From NCBI GenBank assembly GCA_032718475.1, contig JAUCBJ010000653.1, positions 1 to 45,912 on the forward strand: a stretch of 45,912 bases of DNA. The letters are read 5' to 3'. Position numbers and translations under genes: made by a program. Below, in pieces: positions 31,560 through 41,034 of this stretch. Every line of letters starts with the position of its first letter. The first letter of the stretch is position 1. Source of the stretch: Nemertoderma westbladi. Its lineage: Eukaryota; Xenacoelomorpha; Nemertodermatida; Nemertodermatidae. The notes beneath the pieces were generated by a model. The model was not told where the DNA came from and did not search any database. It was given only the letters and a program-made list of their open reading frames with translations.

Positions 31560-33899
31560 ATGGCCCAAGAAAGCTTTACGCGTCAAATGGCTAGAACCGA
31601 AGCCCGTCAAGCGGTAAAGGTGGGAGAGATAGTCAAGTTCAATGGAGATGAGATGAAATGGTTACCTTTTAATGAATATTACAAAGATAACATACAGAAC
31701 TCCGTGTTATCTAATGGAGAAAAGCTTAGATTCCTCATCGAGTGCTTGGAAGGATCTCCCAAGTTAATGGCGTTAAAGTTTATTGGACATCCAGATGGAT
31801 TAAGACAAGTTTGGGATACATTAAACATCAGGTATGGTAATAGGAATAACATAGCTAGGTATTTGTATGCAAAATTAATGGCGCCCCGAAAGTTTCTTAG
31901 CAGCGGGATTATAGAGTTTTCCGACGAGATTCAGGAGATCTGTAGACAGCTAGATTGGTTAGGTAAGTCTCGTGAATACCAGAATTCTATGGTTGTAGGA
32001 GCCTTAGCATCAACTCTGCCAAAGGGTGGAGTAGGTACACGCTGGGACAAGAAAGTGTTATATATGATGGAACAACAACGACGAGACCCTACCATGGCTG
32101 ATCTCATGTCATTCTTGGATGGAGAGGTAAAATTACAGCTCCTAAAGCAGTCCCGAGAGAAGACCCTGGAGAACAAGGTGAGTGAAAAACCCGTTTCTAG
32201 GAGAAAAATAATACCAGTGTGTTATACCGACGAGGGCGAAAGCCAGGCTTCTCAAGAAGAAGACGGCGGGAAAGACACTGAAAGATCTTACTATGACAAT
32301 AAAACCCTAAAGGACGTAAGTAAATTCAAGTCTCGAACCAATGACAGGAGAGAACAGGTAAGAAAAACTCCTCCTACGTCTCCTAAGAGAATTCATGTAA
32401 GAAATCCCGAGGAAAGAATGAGCGTGCACCACACAGCACATGTTAAAGTAAGTAACATCAAGCCCAAATGTGTGTTGTGCGACGGGCCCCACTGTTTAAA
32501 TGTGTGTAATGAATTCCTAAAGAAATCATTAAAGGATAGACGTGAAGTCATGTGGGATAAGCGGTTGTGTTATAATTGTCTCAGACGAGGACACCAACGG
32601 CGAACCTGTTACTCCGACGCAAGGTGTGCAAAGTGCGGTGCGAAACATCATATCTTGTTGCACACTGAATTTGAGCGAAACAGCCAGAGTCAGGTAAGTG
32701 ATTCCGAACTACATGTCCAATTCAGTGATGTGAACGACACTGACCAAAGTTCTGAGATGGAAGGATTCTATACAGATGAATTCTCCGACGAAGATGAATC
32801 CTGTTACATGATAAATACCGCAGTGTATCGAGCACTTACGTATGAAAAAGACACAGACAGCGACCTCACCCTAACTACTTCTGATCGACAACCATCTTGG
32901 AAAGCGCCACCTTCCAATGTAGGAATCCGAGAATTTCCTGTAGTACAGTTAAGGGTCCACGGACCTAAAAGGAGTTATGTAGTGAACGCCCTCCTTGACT
33001 CCGGTAGCACAGGAACATTCATCGACAAAGAACTAGCCGAAGACATCTTTGCTGGACAACCCAAGTTCCGAACTAAGCTAAACATGTCAGGAATTATGCA
33101 GGTTTGGAAATCTACCGTAATAGCGGATTATTATGTAGGCGCGTTGTCCACCCCCCAGGATGAACTAGGAGAACACAGCATAAGGTCAGTAAAAATGGTA
33201 GCGATAAAGAACTTCGCTACCAGCCAAGTGGAACCTTATAACTGGGATGAGGACGATTTCACCCAGCAGCTTGAAATACCTAGATTCAACACCGATTACC
33301 CTGGAGTCCAAATACTCATCGGTCAAAATGCGCATGAAGCGCTCGAGACATTGGAGAAACGGCCTGCTCAACCGCAACCACTACAAGCTTATGCGGGAAG
33401 AACTAGAGTGGGTTGGTACTTTACTGGCCCTTTCCGTAGAACTCTCATGGAAAGATTACCGAAAGATCAGGTATATCAAGTAAGAGAATGGGAAGATGAG
33501 AGCAGTGAGTTAGACGATCCAACTGAGGGAAGACCATACTCCTCAGATAATGACGACATCAACTCCAATGTAGATCAATGGAGACATTGCCCCGAGACGA
33601 TTAATCTAGCCGACATCGCCTCCAGAGGAGCAACTCCTCAAGAACTGACAGATACTCCAGACTGGTTAGGTGAACCCGACTTCCTAAGTAAAGAAGATGA
33701 ATGGCCTCCCCACCTTAACCCGGCTGAGATTAGACAGGCCAAGGGAGCGGAGAAAGTAACACAACCACTCAATCGCCCAGCTGGTCGTTTATGTTTACTG
33801 GAAAGAGACCGAAAACTGTCCGGAAACTATGGAAGGCAAGATACTCTTCCCATGACCACCTCCCTAATCCAACAAATATCTAGGGACTCCATAACGTAA
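31560..33899 (+). CDS. BEL/Pao Gag-protease polyprotein with polymerase region deleted
   Basis: A 779-aa protein starting at the first ATG. Residues about 20-200 match the pattern of the BEL/Pao Gag domain (DUF1759: FNGDEMKWLPFNEYYKDNI). Residues about 303-369 hold three zinc knuckles: CVLCDGPH-type, the canonical CYNCLRRGHQRRTC (C-x2-C-x4-H-x4-C), and CAKCGAKHHILLH, a BEL/Pao hallmark. Residues about 477-489 are a retroviral-type aspartic protease (LLDSGSTGTFID, DUF1758-like). At about residue 665-685 the protein jumps to WRHCPETINLADIASRG, which in full elements lies after RNase H. Reverse transcriptase and most of RNase H are therefore deleted in frame between about 33480 and 33575, and the ORF stops before the integrase. 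Confidence 0.9.
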   Translation: MAQESFTRQMARTEARQAVKVGEIVKFNGDEMKWLPFNEYYKDNIQNSVLSNGEKLRFLIECLEGSPKLMALKFIGHPDGLRQVWDTLNIRYGNRNNIARYLYAKLMAPRKFLSSGIIEFSDEIQEICRQLDWLGKSREYQNSMVVGALASTLPKGGVGTRWDKKVLYMMEQQRRDPTMADLMSFLDGEVKLQLLKQSREKTLENKVSEKPVSRRKIIPVCYTDEGESQASQEEDGGKDTERSYYDNKTLKDVSKFKSRTNDRREQVRKTPPTSPKRIHVRNPEERMSVHHTAHVKVSNIKPKCVLCDGPHCLNVCNEFLKKSLKDRREVMWDKRLCYNCLRRGHQRRTCYSDARCAKCGAKHHILLHTEFERNSQSQVSDSELHVQFSDVNDTDQSSEMEGFYTDEFSDEDESCYMINTAVYRALTYEKDTDSDLTLTTSDRQPSWKAPPSNVGIREFPVVQLRVHGPKRSYVVNALLDSGSTGTFIDKELAEDIFAGQPKFRTKLNMSGIMQVWKSTVIADYYVGALSTPQDELGEHSIRSVKMVAIKNFATSQVEPYNWDEDDFTQQLEIPRFNTDYPGVQILIGQNAHEALETLEKRPAQPQPLQAYAGRTRVGWYFTGPFRRTLMERLPKDQVYQVREWEDESSELDDPTEGRPYSSDNDDINSNVDQWRHCPETINLADIASRGATPQELTDTPDWLGEPDFLSKEDEWPPHLNPAEIRQAKGAEKVTQPLNRPAGRLCLLERDRKLSGNYGRQDTLPMTTSLIQQISRDSIT

Positions 33900-35526
33900 C
33901 AACATACGGAGTGGGTGTATATTATTTTATATTTATTTTATTATTTTATATTATGTATGTATTATTATGTAATTTTATTATAATCGTTTTCTTTAATTTT
34001 ATTTAGTCAAATGTTATTTAGCGATTATTTAGTAGATTAGTGCAATATATTAGTGTTTATTACTTAATTACTTATATATTATATATTTAGTGCGACGGCG
34101 AGAAATAATTCTTGTTCTCTTTCCTTACTGTCCGTATTACATTATAAATACGTGACTACAGTAAGATGAAATATCCGTACTTATTAAAGTACAATAAAGC
34201 TCCTACTATATTCAAGTATTATTGGTTGGCAGAGTATTAGGAATGCAAAATTCAGATCCTCGTGTCTCGGCTAAACCAAGCTCTGGGTAGACCTTGGAAA
34301 CGACTTGCCTCTTCTCACTGACATTGCTTCGTGCGATATTGCTCTCATACCGTATATTAAATAATACATATAGTAGCGTGATGTCCCTTTAACAGTAGCG
34401 TACAACGCAAATAAATCTGTTAAACCCTTTGACCATCTGTAATTCTAGTCGATTAAGATATCGCGGCACCCACCGATATACTTGAAAGACAAAATTCTAG
34501 AATCAGTGGTTAACGTCCCCAGACAAGTTCTGGAATAAACTGGTGCCCATCCTAAATATTAATTATTAATATTTATAAAATCTGTCGAAATTTTAGATCC
34601 TTTAAATTCTAGTCGATTAAGATATCGTAGCACTTACCGATACTCTTAAAAAGACAAAATTCCTAGAATCAAGGATCCCAGTCCCCAGACACGTTCTGGA
34701 ATAAAATTGTGTCTATTTAACATTAAATAATAAAATTTACGGGAATAAATTTAAATTCATATATTTTAATGAATTTAATAAATTGTCATTTTTATACAAT
34801 TTATAACATTCCCAAAATTCCATTAATTAATAGATCATGGGAGCGGAGATTCACTCTATTAAGTGTATTAGTGTGCGAGAATCTCCAATATATAGTCAAT
34901 AGCCGATAAAATTCATAAAATCATGTATAGAGAGGATATTGACAATTAAAGAATTACTATTAAATAGCATCCCAGATCTGTATGCATGAGAATTACCCTA
35001 ATTCTACCGCTAGCTTTCCATAATGTCACCATGGCAACAACCCCGCTAGAATTAGAAGTGAGTTAAAAGAACAATAGAAGGCTTGCCCCATTGAATAGCA
35101 TAGGGAATAAATAGCGCACTGCTAGTATCCAAGGATACATAATAAATAAAGTGACATTCTGGAAGGTACTGACTAACGGACAAATGGCCCGAATGTGTAC
35201 AGTTTGTGGCAGTTGTGTTGAATTTGTGCGTTCATAGGTGAATGTTACTGCTAAAGTGTGTTTACAGTAGCTAGTCGCAATTGTGAAAGTAGCCCTAACT
35301 CTCCAGAAAGAACCTGAAGTACATCTAAGCCTTTGGGACGGACAGTGGAGTGACTTGTGCCGGTTATCGTTGTCGTTGTGTAGCTACATCGTTGGCGAAA
35401 GCACAGCGACGACGGTACATCGGCGCTGAGGATCTTGCACTGTCCGGGGGCAAAAGAGGGGTAGGCAGCGACGCCCGCTAGCTTAATATATAAACTCATT
35501 ATAATATTGATAAACTCATAGCAGAT
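33900..35526 (+). other. Non-coding spacer between the two coding blocks of the LTR element
   Basis: AT-rich up to 34440, then a 164-bp duplication, then about 450 bp of less AT-rich DNA (35060-35526) upstream of the next ORF. That last part has a TAAATA sequence near 35110, which could be a weak internal promoter for the downstream block. TGGGAGCGG at 34838-34846 repeats the sequence that abuts the 3' LTR. No gene is seen. Confidence 0.5.
34441..34735 (+). repeat. 164-bp tandem duplication
   Basis: AATTCTAGTCGATTAAGATA starts units at 34441 and 34605. Both contain AGACAAAATTC and GTCCCCAGACA(A/C)GTTCTGG. They are clearly diverged. Confidence 0.9.
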
Positions 35527-36351
35527 ATGACTGAGTTGATAGAAGATGATCTTGGTATCAGGGAGCGATATACTCTACCTTTACAAGCGTTTGTCGATAG
35601 CTTGATACGCGGCGACGCTGGTCCAACTACTACGGAGGATGATGGTCGTTATATCGAACCGCCAATGTCCCAGGAGCAACTTACGCGTGAATTGGACTAT
35701 CGAAAGTTCACCGCTCGCTATACGCATCGTAATGGTACGTATATGGACTTCTTAACTACTGGCCATCCTATCGATTTACACGATACGGACGATGTAGATA
35801 CCGAAAGGGAAATGGTTTTATTTAAATATCATACCCAGCAGAGTCGGAACGATAAACCGAGAATAGGACACGAGAACTCTATTCGAAACAGACTCGAAAG
35901 GGAAGACGTTGAAGAGCCAGATAAACTTAGTGACTTCAACGATTATCTGGAATTCCTGAGAGAGACATATCTCAATATTGCCAGCCAACAAAATCTCGAA
36001 ACTAGATATCCTCAAGGTATACATCATGATCCTATGATGGAACTCAAACGACTCTATTTCACTATGATGTATCTTACCGCCGATCGACCGCTACCTGTCG
36101 TCCCAGATAGCTTCGAACAGATGGAGGAATATTGTAAAACTGGAGAACGATCACCCGCGTTTCCCTGCAGGACGTTGTTGGCAGTTGGTATTACTGCGAC
36201 GAATGCCCTAGACCCAATCAGCAAACGGAAAGACATAAACATCCGCGGAGACGTTGCGCTAAACACAGTTTTACACGATATACTTATGGGAGTTTCGAGC
36301 GAAACCTGTTCGACGTATCCCCTACGGTCGCTCGACTCAAACGATCCTTGA
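35527..36351 (+). CDS. LTR-element downstream block, first open segment (unknown protein)
   Basis: A 274-aa ATG-started frame with no recognised domain. It is acidic and soluble, with helical segments (about residues 130-215, with LEREDVEEPDKL and FNDYLEFLRETYL) and no signal peptide or membrane segment, which argues against an envelope. Codon-like composition continues into the next frame from about 36285, so the last 20 residues of this frame are probably not native and a small indel has broken a longer gene. The function is unknown. Confidence 0.6.
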   Translation: MTELIEDDLGIRERYTLPLQAFVDSLIRGDAGPTTTEDDGRYIEPPMSQEQLTRELDYRKFTARYTHRNGTYMDFLTTGHPIDLHDTDDVDTEREMVLFKYHTQQSRNDKPRIGHENSIRNRLEREDVEEPDKLSDFNDYLEFLRETYLNIASQQNLETRYPQGIHHDPMMELKRLYFTMMYLTADRPLPVVPDSFEQMEEYCKTGERSPAFPCRTLLAVGITATNALDPISKRKDINIRGDVALNTVLHDILMGVSSETCSTYPLRSLDSNDP

Positions 36352-36773
36352 ACAAACCAATGATCAGAGTTCCGGAATACTCGGTCAGACCTCCTCATTC
36401 CTCAGTTAGACCTCAGACTCTTGATCCTAATAGTATCACGGATCCTCCCGAACTGTACTCACTGTTCAAAGATCTAGTGTTACCCGAACAGTTGATCGGT
36501 GGCACTCCGGTAGTAGGCTCGCTAGATATTCGCCAACCCTACCTAGCTGGATTGGGACGCGGTCATCTAATATCGCCGTTTAACCCACACAACCGTCCCG
36601 GCTTCACCTCGATACAACCCGTTACGGAAGTCGAAGAGAGCGTCGTACGAAACGCGTTAGACGCTATTCGGCAGAAAATCGGAAAAGGAACTTACGATTG
36701 TTTGGAGAAACGTAAATTGCAACAACAAGTCCAAGCGGTGAAGGAATTAGCTTTACTTACCCCAGTTCGATAG
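36348..36773 (+). CDS. LTR-element downstream block, second open segment
   Basis: About 140 codons in the next frame. It lacks its own ATG at the start and overlaps the previous stop, so it is best read as a continuation of the same broken gene. It is Pro-rich at first (SVRPPHSSVRP), then polar (SPFNPHNRPGF), and ends in a charged helix. Its stop near 36773 is followed at once by coding-like sequence in the first frame, marking a second break near 36765. Confidence 0.55.
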   Translation: MNKPMIRVPEYSVRPPHSSVRPQTLDPNSITDPPELYSLFKDLVLPEQLIGGTPVVGSLDIRQPYLAGLGRGHLISPFNPHNRPGFTSIQPVTEVEESVVRNALDAIRQKIGKGTYDCLEKRKLQQQVQAVKELALLTPVR

Positions 36774-36945
36774 AGAAATACAAAATCTCGAGGAGGACAT
36801 CGAACGTGGACGAACCTACTCTTTACAAGAGTTCCTAGATGAGCGTCTACAACAACAAGCGGAGGAAAATCAGCTCGAGGAGAGACATATAGAACTAGAT
36901 GAGAGAGAAGAAGCAGCTTTAGCTCAACCCGAAGCTCAAATCCTT

Positions 36946-37944
36946 ATGACGGATCTCTACTCTAAAACCATCCTTCATCCCTCGATGGTTCCCCATTTCG
37001 GAGACAAACTCTTTGCGACGGTACAACCCCAACCGGTTGATATCAACCTAAGATCTCGAGATCTTATCGCTGACGCTCCCATGTTGCAACGTCCGCCCAT
37101 CGAAGCCGCTCGTGTCGATGGTATACTCGTTGAACCTCCAGACAATAGAGCGGATCTTGTCCGTCGCATGGTACACGATGTTAACATACGCGCTAGACCT
37201 TTACCGGACTCGTTTTATGGGATCAAAGATCACCCTTATTACGTCAACCTAACACAATATTACATGGTAAAACCGGAAGATCCTACACATAGTCTGAGGT
37301 TTCTGCCACTCATAAATCCTCTCGATCTTGTCGAACTCGAACAACTGCATAAACATCTGGATCAGTTAGTTAAAATAAACTCATTTCGAAAACCATACAA
37401 TGTTTCCAGAATAGAGAAAGAAACAATACCTCCGTATAATCTTGATGGATTCATCAAAACTCGTTTAGTACACTGGAATCTTGACGTGTTATTTGAGGAG
37501 GAAAGAATACAAAGATATGGAGATGTGGAAACATATACTACGCAATATTTAAAGTATAGAGACCTACCTAATGCTAGCGAATGCGCTACCTTGTGGCATC
37601 CAGTGGGAATGACCCTCGAAAACGCCACTAAAGAGTGGAACGAGACTCTTAACGTTTTCAAGATGTATGGAGTTGTCACTTACGACAACGAAGGTAGCGT
37701 TCCGGTTGGAGAACTGGGAACTACGCGGATGATACACATACGAGGACTCGCTGATTCTACCCACGTATTTACTCGAGCGTGTTCCGATGTGATTGATTAT
37801 TCTTTTGAGACTCTTACTGAGACACAAAAGAAACTCCGACATGGACAATTCGAACTCGCGCAGCGTTATGTCGCCGACACCGAGCGCAAACCGGCCATGG
37901 GTATTGATGGGTCGATGTTACCCCAGCCCGTGCTTGAGATTTAA
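36946..37944 (+). CDS. LTR-element downstream block, third open segment
   Basis: 332 aa from the first ATG. The same frame is open upstream to about 36770 and there encodes a Glu/Gln-rich coiled coil (LQQQAEENQLEERH). The body has mixed alpha/beta composition, Tyr- and Leu-rich (residues about 90-240), without known motifs. The frame ends at TAA 37942-37944, and coding-like sequence continues in the third frame from about 37935, marking a third break. The function is unknown. Confidence 0.55.
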   Translation: MTDLYSKTILHPSMVPHFGDKLFATVQPQPVDINLRSRDLIADAPMLQRPPIEAARVDGILVEPPDNRADLVRRMVHDVNIRARPLPDSFYGIKDHPYYVNLTQYYMVKPEDPTHSLRFLPLINPLDLVELEQLHKHLDQLVKINSFRKPYNVSRIEKETIPPYNLDGFIKTRLVHWNLDVLFEEERIQRYGDVETYTTQYLKYRDLPNASECATLWHPVGMTLENATKEWNETLNVFKMYGVVTYDNEGSVPVGELGTTRMIHIRGLADSTHVFTRACSDVIDYSFETLTETQKKLRHGQFELAQRYVADTERKPAMGIDGSMLPQPVLEI

Positions 37945-39781
37945 CGAAAGAATCCTTAAAATCGGCTCAGCTGTTTATGGAGACCTACAAAACGACTTTC
38001 GGAATATGGAGAACATTCCATACCCCTTCGTTGATACTCAGCTGATTGCTCCCTGGGCAGAAGGCCGAGGTTTCTTCCGCACTATGTATGCAAATACACC
38101 CAGCGGCATTACTAAAGTACAACGAACCTCCATCGGACATCTTGCCTTTCAAGAATACGGATGGAATTTCAAGGTTGGAAATCCTATAAATTACCAACAA
38201 GTATATGGAGATCATTATTCTCGTTTATACTTTGATGGACCATTGACCGCACCTGGCGCCATGTATAGCTTTATGAGTGTTCCACTTCGTCCCTCCTTAG
38301 CTATATACACGATCTTTGAAAACGCAGCACTTGCCGGTTGGCTCGCCGATGTGTGCAGTCGTACCATACGCGCCCATCCCTTAATACTTGGAACCAAACT
38401 CGCCAAGTTAGATGAACACAATAAATTCATCCGCTTCGAATGTTTCAGGCGCTTTCTGACTCTGTTCCGTAACGTTGATAGTCAGTTCAAGGACCGCGCT
38501 CTGACCAAACTCAGCCTAAGAGACTCAGCTGCGGAGAAGCTAAATAGCGCGGGATTTGCTCTCTTTCAGGACGTTTGTATACAGAACTTACATTCATCTG
38601 TTATACAAAGACCCCGAATACCCACAGGTTATTCTGTCGTGGAAGTTCAGACAGTGGGTCTGCTTGCGGAGACAGCCGCATCTACCTCAGCTATGCAATT
38701 GGAAGACGAACCAATCTGCTTAGAGTCTGAAGCGATCCAGCCTACAGCGCCCCGGAGCAGCGATAACGATTACGTCTTAGAGTGGTATCAAGGTCCACAA
38801 TGTCTCACCGCATACGATTATCGACACGCCAACTATGTTTCTCGAAAACGTTGTCGATTATGCGCATCGAGAGACCATTTTACCCCTATGGACTCAGACG
38901 TACCCTGCTCCTATTTCCACGAACAGCCGATGATGGAGATCTATTGTGCGTATTGCAGACTTAATAACTCGCATATTTTTGCAGTCTGCCCCCAATTTAT
39001 GACCCAATGTCACCACTGTCAACTTAAAGGACATGCCAGTTATAATTGCCCCTTTAACCGCGATTTAGAAAGCGTAGATGAGATGATTACCCTGCGCTAC
39101 ATCCGAGCTTGGGAAGCGAACGCGGATTTACATTGTGAGTCCCGCCATCGCTACTACCCTGGACGCTCTTACGAGGGAGTTTACGCGTTCCATCCTTATT
39201 TATTCGCGTCTGTGGAACAAAAAACAAGCACACCGAGTTACGAACTAATGAAGCGTGTTTGTGAGTGTATTTCCACCAAATTTGTTCGAAAATATCTTAG
39301 GAACGTCAATCCTAACGATATTACTTCATATCATTTGATCAATTTCATCCATCAAGACCCTGAGTATGGCGATTTATTTATCAACTCGCACCCTGAGTTA
39401 CAGGAAGTATCTCGACGGCCCTACGAATATCGAGCCCGAGAACGCGAGCTGGAAAGAACCATTAAACCAAGGAAGTTTCTCACCACTCACGGTCCACCTA
39501 CCGCCATTGTCCAGACGACCCGTCAAGGACCCGTAGGAGCTGCTGTCCTAAGACGCGCCCTAAAGGCTGTTAGACCTCGCTCCACTGAAGTTGATATCGA
39601 TCAACCAGGTACCTCGACCGGCGGATATACCGATCGTAATCCTAAACCTTCTGATGCAATTGTATTGCACCCTTCACCCAGGAGTTACAGCCCTCCTAGT
39701 AAAGTGGCTCGCCCCAAAGTGAAAAGGACTCTTGCTAGCCTCAAAAAACTGCGTAAACGCCGTCCGTGTAAGAAAGACTAA
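37793..39781 (+). CDS. LTR-element downstream block, fourth open segment with zinc knuckles
   Basis: 662 aa are open, but the first 50 residues overlap the previous segment and are probably not native; the real part starts near 37935. The N-terminal half (to about 38600) is Phe/Tyr-rich and globular-looking. At 38845-39050 there are three Cys/His clusters: CRLCASRDH, CAYCRLNNSHIFAVC (C-x2-C-x6-H-x4-C) and the canonical knuckle CHHCQLKGHASYNC. A helical segment and a Lys/Arg-rich tail (KKLRKRRPCKK) follow, possibly for nuclear localisation or nucleic-acid binding. This looks like a second nucleocapsid-type protein in the place where envelope genes usually sit. The function is unknown. Confidence 0.65.
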   Translation: MIILLRLLLRHKRNSDMDNSNSRSVMSPTPSANRPWVLMGRCYPSPCLRFNERILKIGSAVYGDLQNDFRNMENIPYPFVDTQLIAPWAEGRGFFRTMYANTPSGITKVQRTSIGHLAFQEYGWNFKVGNPINYQQVYGDHYSRLYFDGPLTAPGAMYSFMSVPLRPSLAIYTIFENAALAGWLADVCSRTIRAHPLILGTKLAKLDEHNKFIRFECFRRFLTLFRNVDSQFKDRALTKLSLRDSAAEKLNSAGFALFQDVCIQNLHSSVIQRPRIPTGYSVVEVQTVGLLAETAASTSAMQLEDEPICLESEAIQPTAPRSSDNDYVLEWYQGPQCLTAYDYRHANYVSRKRCRLCASRDHFTPMDSDVPCSYFHEQPMMEIYCAYCRLNNSHIFAVCPQFMTQCHHCQLKGHASYNCPFNRDLESVDEMITLRYIRAWEANADLHCESRHRYYPGRSYEGVYAFHPYLFASVEQKTSTPSYELMKRVCECISTKFVRKYLRNVNPNDITSYHLINFIHQDPEYGDLFINSHPELQEVSRRPYEYRARERELERTIKPRKFLTTHGPPTAIVQTTRQGPVGAAVLRRALKAVRPRSTEVDIDQPGTSTGGYTDRNPKPSDAIVLHPSPRSYSPPSKVARPKVKRTLASLKKLRKRRPCKKD

Positions 39782-39849
39782 CTGTTTAGAGTATTTTATA
39801 TTTTAGAAACTGTGATTTGTTATATTTTATAGACTTAAATCCCATTTTC

Positions 39850-39858
39850 TGGGAGCGG
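39850..39858 (+). promoter_or_regulatory. Possible polypurine tract next to the 3' LTR
   Basis: TGGGAGCGG directly precedes the TGT of the 3' LTR, where plus-strand DNA synthesis is primed in LTR elements. It is short and interrupted by one C. The same 9-mer occurs inside the element at 24052-24060 and 34838-34846. Confidence 0.45.
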
Positions 39859-41029
39859 TGTAAAGGCTTTTGCGTAATTAGCCGGTTATTTTCCCCGTAA
39901 AGTACTCTGTAGTTGGTTTAACAGGCGTAAAAGGCCGTGTCCTTACTGTACTGTTGTTTTAGAGGACATAAAAGCCATTTCTGCTGTATGTGTACTTTAG
40001 CGGACATAATTAACAATTTTATGACGCAATACGCCGGATCCTCTTGAAACAGTGTAGCTACCATGACGACGGCTAACAGCTGAGCTGTACACGTGGAGCT
40101 TTTCTTTGTTCTCTGTTCCTTCTTTGCTCGGTTGACCAATCAGAGCGTTTTTTGCCTCTGCGTTGGAGATGGTATATAGAAACTCGTGGAGTTGAGTCAG
40201 TATGTGATTTTGTCCACAGCCTACAACACCGGCTTTGGAACCTCCGTGTTTCAGTCTTTAGCCCAACATTAGTAGGCTTAATTATAGAACGTATATCTGT
40301 TATCATACCAAACTAATCAATCCTCACTTAACTAATCACACATAACATATCTCATATCAATCTTACTTAACTGCTTTTACTGTCGATTATTCATTATATT
40401 TGTTGATGGAATATTATATTTGGAATACTGATAAATAATCAGACACCCCAATCTTCTTGATATACTAAAGGTTAGAGAGACCGGTTACATATAACGATTG
40501 CGACTTACATTAAGTGGTTTGAAGTGAATCTAATGCTATTTTATAGGCCCTACATGTATTGTCTGTTGTTCTCTTTATATGTGATTAAAATCAGTGAAGG
40601 TCGGCAGATTAGTGTGCAGCATTGTGCAGTATTGTGTATGATTGTGACTGATAACAAAGCATCTCCTAAAGAATGCGCCATATACGTTAATCTATAGCCA
40701 TCCCGTTGTGTCTAGTTTAAGTCATAACTCTGTTTACATATTTAGAGCGCCACGTCCTAAAGGAACTGTTAATATTTCCCGAAAGTGAATAATATTTGTC
40801 AGAGATTATATATTACGATCAGTCGAATAATACAGTAGGCCTACCCCGCAATACGGTTAGGCTTCCGAATCCAGTCTCCCGGGTATATCCAGCGGGTGAA
40901 TGATCGCGCATAGACTGGCTTCGGCTAATGTAGTGTATCAAATACTTGTCATAGGCTAAAGACTATCTATCATCTAAAAGACATCCCAATTTGGCAGGTT
41001 AAACTGCTAAAGGTCTGAAAGCGCGAACA
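39859..41029 (+). repeat. 3' LTR (1171 bp)
   Basis: The pair of 21031-22191. Differences seen by eye are GAATAA/GCGTAA at 39925, ATTTA/ACTTA at 40327, a 10-bp insertion (GCATTGTGCA type) near 40618, and ATAG/ACAG at 40831. It is followed by the ATACC duplication. Confidence 0.97.
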
Positions 41030-41034
41030 ATACC

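Larger units (their letters stand above)
21026..41034 (+). mobile_element. 20-kb LTR retrotransposon of BEL/Pao type, polymerase-less, with extra coding region
   Basis: LTRs at 21031-22191 and 39859-41029 are almost identical, begin TGT and end ACA, and the whole is flanked by the perfect 5-bp repeat ATACC (21026-21030, 41030-41034). The body between LTRs is 17.7 kb on the plus strand. In order it has a non-coding leader, a coiled-coil ORF, a 1.7-kb inverted-repeat insertion, a BEL/Pao Gag-protease ORF, a spacer, and a 4.3-kb block coding for an unrecognised zinc-knuckle protein. Reverse transcriptase, most of RNase H and integrase are absent, so mobility must have depended on an autonomous relative. 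By eye the LTRs differ by about four substitutions and one 10-bp indel, pointing to recent insertion. Confidence 0.95.

Noticed and set aside
35527-39781. Retroviral envelope gene
   Set aside because: It has the right position, but there is no signal peptide, no membrane segment and no fusion-peptide-like stretch, and it has zinc knuckles.
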